Made by a program: the position numbers and the translations under genes. Below the pieces are notes generated by a model. The model searched no databases, was not told the DNA's origin, and saw only the letters and a list, made by a program, of their open reading frames with translations. A DNA stretch of 64,000 bases from assembly GCF_036898095.1 (NCBI RefSeq), contig NC_090761.1, forward strand, positions 41,945,671 through 42,009,670. The letters are read 5' to 3'. Positions 1 through 11,269 of the stretch are shown here, one piece after another (position 1 is the stretch's first letter; each line of letters starts with the position of its first letter). The stretch is from Palaemon carinicauda (lineage: Eukaryota > Arthropoda > Malacostraca > Decapoda > Palaemonidae).

Positions 1-1555
1 CCGGCCATAAGGGTGCTGGATCATTCAACACGAAAGAGATAGCGGGGAAGGGGTGAATAGTCCATAAGTAAAGCAATACCCTAGGGCATTACTTAACCTG
101 AAGGATTCTGTCCTCATATAAGCCTCAACTAGGGGAAGTTAATTCCCCAGGTTGGGTTAGGCAACGAGAGAACATCCGAAAACGAACTCATGAGAACAGA
201 ATCTTGTACCAGGGATCAAAACAAGGAAGAAACCTATCCTCCCGTTAAGAACCCCCAATACAGGACTGTCTGCTAGACCATAAAGAGGAAATTGTAAAAC
301 AATAACCTCTACAAGATCTAGGGAGGCAAGCCTCCTGAACAGCAACTAGCCCTACAGGAATAAGCTACTCAGTTGCCAGTATAAATCCAGGTACCAGATG
401 CCTAACACAGACTTACTCTGATGTCCCGTCCCCAACTCCAAATCAATGCTGACAAGCTACTCAGTTGCCAGCTCAGAGAAAAGGAGAGGGAAACGAAACG
501 TCCCAGAAAATTTACCCAACCATAGGTTACAGTAAATTAACTGAGGATAGCCTAGGCTAATCAGAGGGAAAGGGAATTACTCTTATATCTCATAGAGATA
601 GTATTGACTTGCAGGGGCAATGATATCTATCTTACCCCTAAAGACAATACAAGAGTAATGGGGACATATAAAGTATACTAAAGCACTAAAGCTATTAAGC
701 TAGAGAGCTTAGAGAAACGTTCTACGTAACTCTGGTATACTATTATGGAAGAGGAAAGGAAATAGTAATATCTTAATTGTATAAAATATTGCCTGAGCTT
801 CAATACAACTTTACCAGGAAGGTTATATCATGCATGAGGTGTGAAAGTGCCTAGGCTAGAAACCTAGCACTCGTGAGGCTCGCAATTATAGCCAAATTCA
901 CGACAACAATGACGTAATATAAAAATCCCTAGCTAAAATACTAAATAGCTAAAGTTATTAAAGCAAGGATGCCGGGAATATCGTTCTTGCTAACTAAATG
1001 AGCGAAAGAACGATCGCGCCATGACGCCATCTGGCCGGCAACAGCTCTTGTTACGTTAATTACGATATCAATCGAAAAGCAAAACTGGCAAGAGCTTACA
1101 TTTACACAATTCAAAGATATTACTTAACTTTCCAGAAGATGATGAAGCTGGGGAATCCATAATAAAGCAGAAAAAGCTTCGAAAATAGCGAGATAACACG
1201 GGGAATACTGGTCAGCAAAGCTACAAACGAAAGAATGGTTTGGTGGCGGATGGCCGACTATTTACAGTACATTAGGAAAGTCGAGTAGTTTTACCTCTTG
1301 AACGACTCTCTTATTTTCTTGCCACTTTCCCTCTCGAAGTGAAAGGCTATTTGGGGTGTAAATAGCTATGAGATGTGTCAAGATACGTCCTTACGCGATA
1401 TCCCTTGGAGAAATTTAAGGGATACTCGCTCCAGGAGTTAGAATTCTGGATACCTTCGGTAAATTCTCTGAGATATATCACTGTAGTCACATATAACTTA
1501 GGAAGCTACTAATGAAGGAACTTCCATCAGGACGACATGGCCTAAGCCCAAAAAA
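1..1555 (-). mobile_element. 5' terminal part of a DIRS-type retrotransposon (copy D0), cut by the window edge
   Basis: This stretch matches the right-hand end of copy D5 (about 56600-57197) in order and orientation. Shared landmarks are a 'ctttccagatgatgaagatgctgg'-like segment near 1130, the 'gccactttccctctcgaagtg' region near 1320, and the terminal 'gacatggcctaagcccaaaaa' at about 1535-1555. In D5 that end is the 5' end of a minus-strand element, so coding sequence of D0 should lie left of the window. No convincing ORF is present here; the short open frames are not protein-like. The outer ITR occupies roughly 1230-1555. The element boundary near 1555 is inferred from the D5 boundary. Confidence 0.7.
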
Positions 1556-2568
1556 TATATTTTTATTAGATGAATATTTTAAGTTTCAAAAAAATTAATC
1601 GGTTGCATAATATTTCGGTCTTGTACAAGCATGGCCCTATCACATCCCAAGTTTATTGAACACAGTAAGTAATGACTTGGAAAATCCTTCTGAACAGCAA
1701 GATAAAGATAAAGAGGGAAAGCTCGACTTAAATGAGGTACGGTATTTCACTTTCAATAATTAAGGAAACTTCTTTCTGAAAAGTATCAAAATAAGATGCC
1801 TAAAAGTTTTGACTCTCTTACTCAAGCAAATCATCAAAAGTAACTAACTTCAAGACAACTTGTGCTCCAGAATTTTTTTGATAAAGGTTTAAATACCCAG
1901 GTAATTATCTCAAATGCAAAGAAAGGGTGGTATTTCTAGTTCTTGTGTATGGTTAACTCCTTCTTTCACACAAAGATGCTATGACATTCATAAAACTAAT
2001 TAATTACCTAATGTTGTTCTAGAATATATTATGATGTAATCTTTTTTCTTGAACCCATCATTATTGCTGATAAACAAATCTTTTAACTGCAAGGTTTGCA
2101 ATCAAGTTTACTAAAGAGATGCTCTTTGTGGGTAATAAAGTGGGAAGTATTATTGAAATACTCTTGCAAATTCTATAGTATGGACTATTTCTAATCTTAT
2201 TGAATGGCTTTAGAAACACAATCTGATCTTTTCTCCTCTGCCTTCCTTCAGCTTCAAAATGTTTATAAGATTAGAGTCTGCCTCAGTTTTTGCACTTCCC
2301 TTCACCAAAACTGGGTGAAGACAGTTCAGTAGGGAATAGTTTGCTCTCCAGTAAGAGGCATGAAGTTGTATTTGGACAAACTAAAGGTAATAGAGGTAGT
2401 GTCCTTAATTTGTTCTGTGGGTTGAGGATCCATAATCACCTGCTAACCAAAAGTGCAGTTCAGTATTATGACATTCCTTGTTAAAATTCAATCACAGAAA
2501 TGCATAAGGAAGTGGATCCAAAAATCAAGGCTAGCGAGTGAAGGTACATGATACTAGTAGTTGTTTTT

Positions 2569-2571
<3 letters not shown>

Positions 2572-2628
<57 letters not shown>
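2572..2628. repeat. (GA)n microsatellite
   Basis: An uninterrupted dinucleotide run of about 57 bp. Two longer runs of the same dinucleotide occur at 38471 and 59414. Confidence 0.97.
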
Positions 2629-2631
<3 letters not shown>

Positions 2632-2844
2632 ATATCTCTTTGGAAAATTTCTATTGGCTGCTCAATGCTGTACCAAGTAGGTGTTTGCCAAACATTATCT
2701 TAAAAAAAGCTAATCTATAGTTCAGTAATATAGTAAACAAACTGAAATCCCGTATATCAAACCGTAATTTAAATGGTTTATCAAGAAAGCTAGACAAATA
2801 ATCTAGACTATTTTTAACCTTAAGCACATTGCCTTACTTGTACT

Positions 2845-2979
2845 GTACTAAAGTTTGTCCCTCTCTTTCCTTCAATTACACCCCACTTCCAACAGTGTGG
2901 AGTCAGCAATTTGTACTAAAATTTATCCCTCTCTTTCTTTCAATTACACCCCACCTCCAACAGTGTGGGAGTCAGTAAT
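2845..2979. repeat. Tandem duplication, unit about 68 bp
   Basis: Two adjacent copies start with gtactaaa(g/a)ttt and share the core 'caattacaccccac' and 'ccaacagtgtgg'. They differ at a handful of positions, so the duplication is not recent. Confidence 0.9.
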
Positions 2980-3778
2980 ATGAACATCAGGGGAGATTAA
3001 TAGGAATAAGTAGTATTTTAATAATATTTCTTGTTTCTATACTCACCTGATGTTTATATACAAGCCCATTCTCCTGTCCACTGACTCATTGTATCAAGTG
3101 GAGTTATGAGGTTTACTTCAAATCTGAAAAATATACTTTGGGATGCTACATCCTGGGTTTCCTTCCACTTACTGCAAGAGGGCTCTATTCCTTTGTTAAG
3201 GGCATGTATTAGTTGAACCAAAAAGAAGTAGGAAAAGTTTTTAATTTTGTGTAAACATCAATTAAATCAGGTTTTTTAGGGGAGAAGAAACAATATGGAC
3301 ATCGGGCGAGCTTAGAAATAAGACATTTTTTTTATTAAAATTCTAATTTTTACTATAGAAATATTAATATACTAATCAAATATGCCCAAATTGCAATCTC
3401 AGCTGTACATTTTTAATTTACTTTTTAATATATCGATATACAGGCATCACAACCAATTGATTATAGTAATCATTGAGGTCAGAAGGCAATATATCATCTA
3501 TCTTATTCTTAATAATTACCTAGTAATTGTGTACATCAAGCTGGGTTAATTTGGGAAATTTGAACGAACCAATGTGTCTTTACAGCAAATTGCTAATACT
3601 GTATTATATGATAAATGGTAGTGCTTGATGATCATTTCATTGCAGAGATATTGTTATTAGAAAAATTATTTTAAACCCTGGTGATTGATTAATTTATACT
3701 TGATGTAACATCATGAGGGTTGAGATTTTACAAATAAGCATCGACATTCTCACTAACTTGATTTTTTTCTTTTTCTAG

Positions 3779-3835
3779 GGAAAAGGCCGAGTAACCACAT
3801 ACTGGTTGCTGGGAATGTATGAAGATACTGCTTAA
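3779..3835 (+). CDS. Last exon of a class III nucleotide cyclase gene (probable receptor-type guanylyl cyclase)
   Basis: A polypyrimidine tract and AG acceptor end at 3778. The following frame reads GKGRVTTYWLLGMYEDTA and then TAA at 3833-3835. The KGKGxxxTYWLxG block is the characteristic C-terminal strand region of the catalytic domain in metazoan receptor guanylyl cyclases, enzymes that make cGMP from GTP. Only about 18 residues are encoded here; the rest of the gene must lie upstream, left of D0 or outside the window. An AATAAA polyadenylation signal occurs near 4135, which fits a short 3' UTR. A GTATGA at 3817 could be an alternative donor leading to a longer tail. The family call rests on one short motif, but its match, its acceptor and its stop agree. 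Membrane receptor versus other cyclase subtype cannot be decided. Confidence 0.72.
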   Translation, partial: GKGRVTTYWLLGMYEDTA

Positions 3836-5707
3836 ATATTCTCTCTCTAGTACTTTTCCTACCATCACAACAAGCTACATGAGAATCAGCATTTTATCGT
3901 TGTAAGTTTGACTTACAAATTGTAGTCCCATTCTTAAGAAAATATGTCATTGCTATACACCTAATGTGATAAACACCTCAACTTTTCAGATAATTCTGGA
4001 ATCTTTCTTTCTAATAATTAACATATGATGATGATCAACAGAAACCATTTAATTTAGGAAATATATAGTACTTCAGTATTCAAGATATCTCATAGCTAAC
4101 TGTATCTACAGCAACATAAAATTTCCTCCCCAAAATAAATTCCTCTTTACATTATATTTAAATTTACGAGATTTTATATCGGCAAAATATATAACTAAAG
4201 AGGGGCAAAGGCAAAAAGGACCGTAATGATGAATCTGTTAATCCCTGAAAAACAAGTGCGGTAAGGCACTGGCATCCCCCTGGTATTTTATTTCATTAGA
4301 AGCTGATACAGTGGTCATGGACCATCTATCAGATTCAGGGATTACCCTTTTATTTTCACATCTGTATCTCAGGAAAAAAAACCTCTCTGATCTCACATTG
4401 TAATCTCAGGAAAAACTAACTCTGATTTTTCAAACGTCTTAAGATCAATGAATTTGTCAAAATAGAATGTACTCTACATCCAAGGTTGATTATATTTTGC
4501 CCTAAATTGGTAGAAATAGCTATCCATTAATGTCATTAGCCCACAGGTAATGAAATGAATATTTAAACATCACAACAGAATGCAATATATTTCTTTGATA
4601 ACAAGTATAATGCAATTATAGATTACTTCAATGTTGTTATTGCATTTGAAAGAAAAGTTACAGCAATGTTTATAATAGATTATTTTAATAATGTAACAGT
4701 AATGTTTATAAGACAGCTCCCTGTAAATAAAAAAAAAAAAAAATAGATAAAAACTCATACTGCTAAAAACTGACATGAAGAAAGCATAAAGGCATAAAGA
4801 AGTTTTTATCTCTCCAGTTATTCTTCATGTCAGTTTTTGATAATAAAAGGCATAAGGAAGTTTTTATCTCACCAGTTATTCATATTTAAGAAAAGCATGC
4901 TCATATCACTGATAGATACTACATGTGTGGAATTATATTTTTGATAAGTCTTCCCGAACACTATAATGTAAGCATTAGATTTCAGTAATTTTGAGTAAAT
5001 CAAGGTATTATTTTTGTTTAAGTTTATAATTGCCTTTTTGAGTGTAAATAAAAGAATTGAATAGGAGTGAGTTAATTGTTGAACTAACCAAAAGTGCCTG
5101 AACTTGGGCAAATTTTCAAGTCATAGAAAGATATTTTGTGTAAAGAAGGCTATTATCATTAAAAGGAAAGAGGTTAACCAGCCCAATGAATCAAGTCCGA
5201 CTCCTACAGAGCTGGCCAAATTAGTAAAGAGCTAAAGATCAAAGAAGTTAAAGGGGAGCATGAATTATGGATTTACATAATATACATATTCTGATTATCA
5301 ACTTTTACTCATGCAGGAAATTTTAAAAACATTAGAATATCTTCCTTTGTGTATTTTCTTCATGTAAACAAAAGTTTCACATTATTCACTTTTCTAATGT
5401 GCAATGCCTTTTTATATTTCATATTTTATGGCTGTTTAAGTAAAAAAAAATTTGCCATATGAAAGGAATTTGTTAGAAAATTTTAAGCAATGGGATTTTG
5501 TATTTTATATGAATTTTATCCTTTTTTGTCTCCTAAGACAGCATTTTTCCCCTCTTCATTTGGCCTATTAGAGGTTTGAGAGCAATTCACTAACAGTATA
5601 CAGTATATTATCCATGTATTTTGATAACTGTTAACCTAGTTGAATAGTTAGTACTGTATATATTATTATTTTCAGGTCTGTGGGATTTAGTTAAACATTG
5701 CCATTAG
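3836..5707. other. AT-rich DNA: cyclase 3' UTR followed by non-coding sequence
   Basis: The first 300 bp or so is the likely 3' UTR of the cyclase exon, ending near the AATAAA at about 4135. The rest is AT-rich with homopolymer A and T runs and a local inverted repeat (4765-4880). No coding region is supported. Confidence 0.5.
4765..4880. repeat. Perfect 18-bp inverted repeat overlapping a 32-bp direct repeat
   Basis: aaaaactgacatgaagaa (4765-4782) is exactly complementary to 4821-4838, so the two arms can form a stem with a 38-base loop. A direct repeat starting ggcataa(a/g)gaag lies at 4791-4822 and 4849-4880. Together they suggest a small local duplication with inversion. No element family was recognised. 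Confidence 0.85.
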
Positions 5708-5785
5708 GCAACAACTCTTGGGACAATAATTGGTGATGTGAGAAGAGGAAAGAGTTGCCCTATGACAGAAGTGAAGTTGGTAATG
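5708..5785 (+). CDS. Possible small internal exon, 26 codons
   Basis: An AG at 5706-5707 is followed by a single open frame of 26 codons (ATTLGTIIGDVRRGKSCP then MTEVKLVM) that runs into a strong donor, GTAAGT, at 5786. A better pyrimidine-rich acceptor at 5675 would bring in stops in all frames, so a coding role depends on the weaker acceptor. The phase (0 to 0) does not join directly to the longer frame of the exon at 6156. No family was recognised. It may be a chance frame or an untranslated exon. Confidence 0.2.
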
Positions 5786-6155
5786 GTAAGTACTCTGTTA
5801 TTATTTAACATAATTCTTTAAAAAATAAAACCAATATTCACAAGGACTACTTGGACATCAGTTGGTATCAGAAAGGACTTGCAAAAATCCACCAAATTCC
5901 AAATTAAGTATAGCTTTAAAGTAGTTTTTGTGTTATCTCCTATTTTATTACTGTTTTAGCTCTTTACATTCAATATTGTTTTTGTTAATATGATGAATAG
6001 CATGAAAAGGACCAGCACTTGTTTTATTTTGTTAAAATATTAACTTTTTGGCTTGATGTGCTGTTTGGTCTTCTAGACATATCCTGTGAATGGCTAGAAC
6101 ACTGAATCTAGTAAGACAAAAGAATACCAAAGAAATCTTGTCTTCCCTGCTCTAG

Positions 6156-6325
6156 GTCCAGTGTATCAACATGTACAGTATGGACTTAGTGAGTATAAGG
6201 AAGACCTACGGATTTACGATCCACTAAATCCTTCACAGCATCTCTTATGTTATAGAAGACATGATGACATGTCACTGAGAACCAACACGGATATCGAAGC
6301 CAAGTCTAGCTTGTTAGTAGTATGA
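6156..6325 (+). CDS. Candidate terminal exon of an unidentified gene
   Basis: After an acceptor (ccctgctctag, ending 6155) one frame stays open for 55 codons to a TGA at 6323-6325. The product begins PVYQHVQYGLSEYKEDLRIY, continues with a DPLNPSQHLLCYRRHDDM stretch and ends SSLLVV. Composition is protein-like: mixed, charged, and without the lysine/phenylalanine bias of random AT-rich frames. The last residues would suit a C-terminal PDZ-type ligand, but that is inference. It may be an alternative C-terminal tail of the cyclase gene 2.3 kb upstream, since both are on the plus strand and receptor cyclases can have long tails, or the end of another gene. I do not recognise the family. The upstream phase must be 1. 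Confidence 0.45.
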
Positions 6326-6733
6326 GCCTGACTACAATCTTTTATATTTGGAGTAAGGCGCAGCACCTACCAAAAAATAAGATTTTCCGTTTGTCAAATT
6401 CGCTTTTTGGGTTTAATGTGCTGTGTGGTCTCAAAGAACTAATACCCAAGAAACGAAAGAGTAGACTCCTGTACCTTAACAGTCGCTCATTTGCAAGCAA
6501 GTGAAAAATTAATTCATGCATACCTGGTGAGCATAAAATAACAGGTTGAAACTCACCTTATAGAAGAAGATCCCTGAGAGAGCTGAGGGAAGCTATATGC
6601 CTATTATGATCAGTCTGTGGAGGGGCCAGGATGAGAGGTTTCCTCTTTGGTTATATTATCTACTGGAAGTGCCAACTGACACGCCACACACCATGTACAT
6701 ATGTTGTACTGCTTGGATTTGTTTCAGGTAGAT

Positions 6734-7330
6734 TCATATATACTCCATATCCAGAAAGGAAGAAATTTTTCTCACATTGTGGGTTTTAAGGATGGAGATG
6801 AGGGAAGTTAATAGAATACAGAGAGCCCCTGTAGAAACTGGCTTGTTGATCTGGTTGTTTGGAAACAGACTACCTTCTTGAGATATGGATCTATGCAGGT
6901 ATGCCTGGATAGATACTGGACAGAGCTGCCATCCCTCTGTTATAAAGCCGAGATATAAAGAAGATCCTGCCTCTGGAGATTTTCTTATTTTTATTGAAAA
7001 TAGGAAGCGAGTCAGAATCAAGAGGTGGTCAGGAGTAATGTGGAGAAATTCCTACATAATGTTGCAAGTTTGCTTACACTTGCTCCCGAATCTAAAGTTA
7101 TTATAGTAAAAAACAAGTCTTCTGAAGTGACTCTTGGAGCGAAACTATTGAATTATTTAACTTTGTAAAAAATTCAAGCCCCCTATCAAGAGACCAAGCC
7201 ATTGGAGGGGTTAGCCAGGATGGTTGTAAGGAAAAAGATTGTGTAATCTTGTGGAACCAATTTAAAGCTATATCCAAGTTATGCACCTTCTTGAGAGGTT
7301 CTGTTAATGCAGACTTGTATGACATGATTG
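6734..7330 (-). pseudogene. DIRS tyrosine recombinase remnant (copy DA)
   Basis: The upstream part (7325-7101) carries PPMAWSLDRGLEFFTKLNN, which matches the YR of D5 (PITWSLDKVLHYASNLDN) and is followed by a helix like the one before the first catalytic arginine. The downstream part (7021-6734) ends THNVRKISSFLD, corresponding to the HxxR catalytic motif (HDPRK in D5). A DIRS YR integrates the circular DNA form by strand exchange through a tyrosine nucleophile. That tyrosine and the first catalytic arginine are not visible in frame. Stops and frame changes separate the pieces, so this is not functional. Confidence 0.65.
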
Positions 7331-7399
7331 TTGACTGCTTATATTCCTGTCCCTTGAAGAGCTAGGAGAGAAAGGAAGACAGTCTAAAATTATCTGATA

Positions 7400-8738
7400 T
7401 GGGGACTTGTTCTTAAGGAATGTCATTTATTCATCCATGCTTTACATACCAATAGGTAGCTTATTGTTTGGTGGAAGAGGACCTCTTAATCCCATTAGAT
7501 GTATCACAATGTATGCTGAAAATTTTTCTCCATAAATATGGGAAAATACAATTGTGAAGGTTTTAGGTAAAAAAGGAGGGAATCGATATTCAGATTTCCT
7601 ATCCTCTGATATAGCTGTGCCAATTGAAGAGGGTGAAACTTTGACCTTAGACACTGAATTAGTGGAATCCATAAGTTGTTGGGCCACTGTGGCATTATTA
7701 TCTCCAAGAATTTTGGAATGATCTTCGAAACCTTCAAAGCCTTCTGTTCCACTCCAAGTTTAGGGCATCCATTGCCACTGCTTGAGGATCCACATTCTGA
7801 GCTATGTAAATTCTAAGTTTATGAATCTCTTTGTTGCAAACAAGTCCTCTTGGAGATCAGGTAGAATCTTGAGGATCTCTCTGAACCAAGACTGATCCAG
7901 TGTACATTACATGTCCTGGGTTGTCTGTTTGGACATGGGACTAGTCTGCTACCATACTGAGGAAGCTTGAGAGGTGGATGGGAGAGAGGAATAGATCCTC
8001 CTCCCAAATGAACTTTGTAATTAGCAGAATCTCTTCATTGAGAATTCTTAAGTAGAATCTTCCACTCATGAAACAACAGACTGCACCTGGTTGTCTAAGA
8101 AACTTTTGATATAAGAGTTCCTTCTCAGATTGAGCTGCTTCACTGTCAAGAAAACTGATATCAGTTCTAACAAATTTATGTGAAACACAGCAAATTGCAG
8201 GAACCATTTCCTGAACACACCAGTCTCCTCCAAGTGTCCTACCAACCCGACTTATATACGTCTGTATAAAGGGAGAAAACAATTGACTTTGTGAAGGATT
8301 CTTTTCTAAGATTTGTTTGGGAGGCTTAATATGGCTTTTCACATGTTCCAGTACTGGGCCTAGCCACTGGAATATCCTTTCTATAACTAATATTGATTCT
8401 TTTAAATTTATCAAAAATCCTAGGTCCTGAAGAGCTTGCAGGACCCAGTATGTATATGGGAGGCATAGCTTTCTCAACTCTGCCCAGATTAGCCAGTCAT
8501 CCAAGTAGGCAATGATCTGAACTTTCTGGAACAATAGAAGTTTGATTACAATCTTTGTCAGCTTCGTGAACACCCTTGGAGTAGGAGGTACACTGACTCC
8601 AAAGGGCATCACTTTGAACCTGTACAAACTCCTCCTGAGCCAAAACCCTAGGTAAGGACAGAAGTCAGGGCTACAGTTAGACCTTGCTTTTCGCGGGGGT
8701 TTGGCAACAGAGACATGGCAAAAAACTTGAATCCTCAT
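7400..8738 (-). pseudogene. DIRS reverse transcriptase with RNase H-region remnant (copy DA)
   Basis: The main open part is 265 codons (8738-7941). Residues 28-60 carry the RT palm motifs (PYLGFWLR, then FKVMPFGVSVPPTPRVFTKL) and residues 78-81 the catalytic YLDD box, in the DIRS form AYLDDWLIW. The GFLIN and WLG blocks downstream are the usual post-catalytic strands. This is the only copy in the window with an intact, in-frame YxDD. The region after about codon 140 is degraded. A further frame at 7752-7504 matches the connector between RNase H and YR (MPQWPNNLW for APxWPxxxW). The 5' part of the RT domain and all of ORF1 are missing, so it is a truncated pseudogene. Confidence 0.8.
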
Positions 8739-8740
8739 AT

Positions 8741-10466
8741 ACTTGTTGCCCTAGGGTGGGTTTACTCCTAACCTACCAACTCGCTGACCATTGCCTACAC
8801 ACGGTCGACTAACACATTAAGTAACCTACTGGACTCCCTAATATTGTTTTTACTGTTTCTATCAAAATAGTAATATTGTATTATGAACACATTCCGGTAA
8901 GTGTATAGTACATGTACACTTTTGTACCTAGTAATACTGTAAACGGTAAAACAATCGGTATAGTACACATACAGTAATGCTAGTCATTGGGACACATGAT
9001 AACAGAACATCAATGTTCCTATCTAATATAACCCTCGCTGATACCGATGTGTATATTACTGTATTATATGTACCGTACTATAACTACAGTACAGCTTAAT
9101 TAGCGAAGTGTTCACTTTTTTTGGTACGTCATTCAAACTCACTGTATACGTGGCCTATATCTACATTTCTATTATAAAATATGGTATTTCGTATACAGTA
9201 CCATACAGTAGAGTATATTACAGTAATACTAGAGAATTACACAATGAATACACAAGTACAATAAAAGTTAAAAGAAAAAAGTATCAGTACAACACTACTA
9301 ACCATTTACGTACTAAACATGATGCAACTTTTTTTGTTGTCAACTGTTTGGCACGTGGGATAGCGTAATGTACGGTATGTATCAAATTTTACTCTAAAAT
9401 CACTATAAGCCAATTAAAAGGCTAATGGCTAACCTTCCTGCTTCGCTGAAAGATAATCCTTATAAAATATGTAAGGTTTGTTAGTGAAGGAACCAAACCA
9501 AAATTAGGCCGTCAGAAAATCCCTAACTACATAGTAGTCAAAACTTAAGCTTTAATATATTAGATGAGTATCAAAGGATAACAGCACATCTTTGCCAATA
9601 TGGAATGAGTTTCTATTCTATCCCCCAACATCTATTCGTTTAAACATGGAGGATAGACGCTCCAGTTGCAAAAAGGGGATAAACGCTTTACCCCTGGTAC
9701 ATAAGAAAAACTCTGCCTTGGGGAGGGAGGAGCTCATCTCTTCCCGGATCATGTATACATTTACAAACACTACATAGAGTGATAATGTAGAAAAAGGGGC
9801 CAGTGAATAAGTGTGGGATATTCAGCTACCAACCATATCTTTGTGGATTAATTACCCAAAGTAACCCATTGATATGTATTCTAAAAATTCAAGGCATAAA
9901 TATTCCAAACCCTTGCTTGACCCGATTAAGGTTGACATCTAAAATATGTGAAAATAAGTTAGGCGACTAGGTAAAATGCCTATTCCAATCACAGTAAATA
10001 CTTCACATTTGAACTGAAACCCAGACACATACAATGAAAGAATATTTTGCTCTATACTGGTACTTTTATTACAAATATGTGGAAAAATAATCAATAATGG
10101 AGTATATAAAACAATTTCATTACACCAAATTTAATCATAATAACAAAACTACTACGCACAGCTCATCACGAAGGGTGTTGACAATACAGTATAAATTTGT
10201 CACCTATATACTGTACCCACTCCTTACAAGTACAGTATATGCATACAAATGGTGTACAATTTGTAAGTGTTGTAGTCTAAGTTATACAGTAAGGTCTCCG
10301 TACCAAACAGATTTTGTTAATTTTGAGAATGCTAGACCTGCCAGTGTATTTGATAAGCTGAAAGGTTAATGTATTCTTTTGTGCATTCCAGATGTAGAAG
10401 TTTTATCAGTTATAATTGAATCACTTTGAAGTCTACCACCTTAATTAAGTTATGGTCTTTCAAAGT
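8741..10466. other. AT-rich sequence, nothing recognised
   Basis: No gene, ITR or DIRS-like protein was found. Many short acagta/tactgta words recur at 8870-9260 and 10190-10290, giving a low-complexity feel. The open frames at 9108, 9592 and 10097 (61-90 codons) look like random AT-rich translation. Confidence 0.5.
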
Positions 10467-10668
10467 ATGATATATTTGGAAGTAACTACTATTTATCCTA
10501 GCATACAAACCTGAAGCTATTTATAGGGCTATTACTTTTGGCGTAGCTAAAAGACGAGCCATGATATATCCTAGTGAGGGATAACTACCATGACTGCTAG
10601 TTAGCGGGAGGGGGTGAGGTAGACTGGCTACCATGCTCATACACACCTCTTGGCTAAGTAACCACTTT
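10467..10668 (+). repeat. D2 left inverted terminal repeat (3' end of element)
   Basis: It is complementary to 20050-20227 with moderate divergence. It includes tacttttggcgtagctaaaa and the block tagttagcgggag. Confidence 0.85.
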
Positions 10669-10713
10669 GCTTTATGGCAGGACTTCTCGGGAGACAAAGT
10701 GGCGGCCCAATTT

Positions 10714-10812
10714 GTATAAATAGCTTCAAGTTTGTATGCTAGGCAAATAAAAATTATTTCCAAATTTGTCATTTGTTCCAGCGCAAATACAAACCCTCCG
10801 CCATTTCTAGGG
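10714..10812. repeat. D2 internal complementary region
   Basis: The first half (tataaatagcttcaagtttg and on) is the complement of the left outer end near 10467-10530. The second half (ttgttccagcgcaaatacaa) is the complement of the right outer end near 20195-20227. The two halves meet around 10770, giving a copy of both termini joined. Confidence 0.85.
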
Positions 10813-11269
10813 GTGACTTACTCTTAGGAGGGAGGAAGTCCTCACCAACTGGCCTTGGTCATGACCCGCGTCCTCTCTATTTCAATCTGTGATCGATAGT
10901 AGAAGGAACCCTACCCTCACTAAAATCAAGTGCCGATATGAGGTAATGCACTGACAGCAGCCTGCAGAAGCTTGTGTGTGAGTGAAACTAACAATGTGGC
11001 TTGTTCTCGAGTACAAAACCTAGAGTTCTTAAGACTTACCCAACAAGGTACAGTATTGGGGACGTAACATAGTATTATTCTATACTTTGGAGGCACAAGG
11101 GAAATGAATCTTACCCGCAGCGGGGCGAGGTCAGCTATGCTGAGGCTTGCAGAGCTGTTTTCCCCTGGGGGAGAAGGTAAAAGGAAAAAAGGAGCTGCCT
11201 CATTCACCCCAGACTAACCCGGGTAACCTCAGCCCTCTCAACCCTCTGCTACTTGTCCATCAAGTAGCC

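Larger units (their letters stand above)
1556..3778. other. AT-rich host DNA without a supported gene
   Basis: No coding exon could be supported here apart from the terminal cyclase exon that begins at 3779, so this is most likely the last intron of that gene. It holds a (GA)n tract and a 68-bp tandem duplication, listed separately. The nearer catalytic-domain exons of a cyclase were looked for and not recognised. Confidence 0.5.
6560..8740 (-). mobile_element. Decayed DIRS-type retrotransposon (copy DA), RT to YR part only
   Basis: Read on the minus strand, the order is RT (8738-7941), the RNase H-to-YR connector (7752-7504), then the YR core (7325-6734). This is the normal DIRS gene order. 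ORF1, both ITRs and the ICR were not found. Its protein matches are closest to D5 rather than D1, so it belongs to a second DIRS lineage. The borders are approximate. Confidence 0.75.

Noticed and set aside
1631..1664. Possible first exon: ATG then ALSHPKFIEH before a gtaagtaatg donor
   Set aside because: Only 11 codons, no homology recognised, and it lies within 80 bp of the D0 end in random AT-rich DNA.
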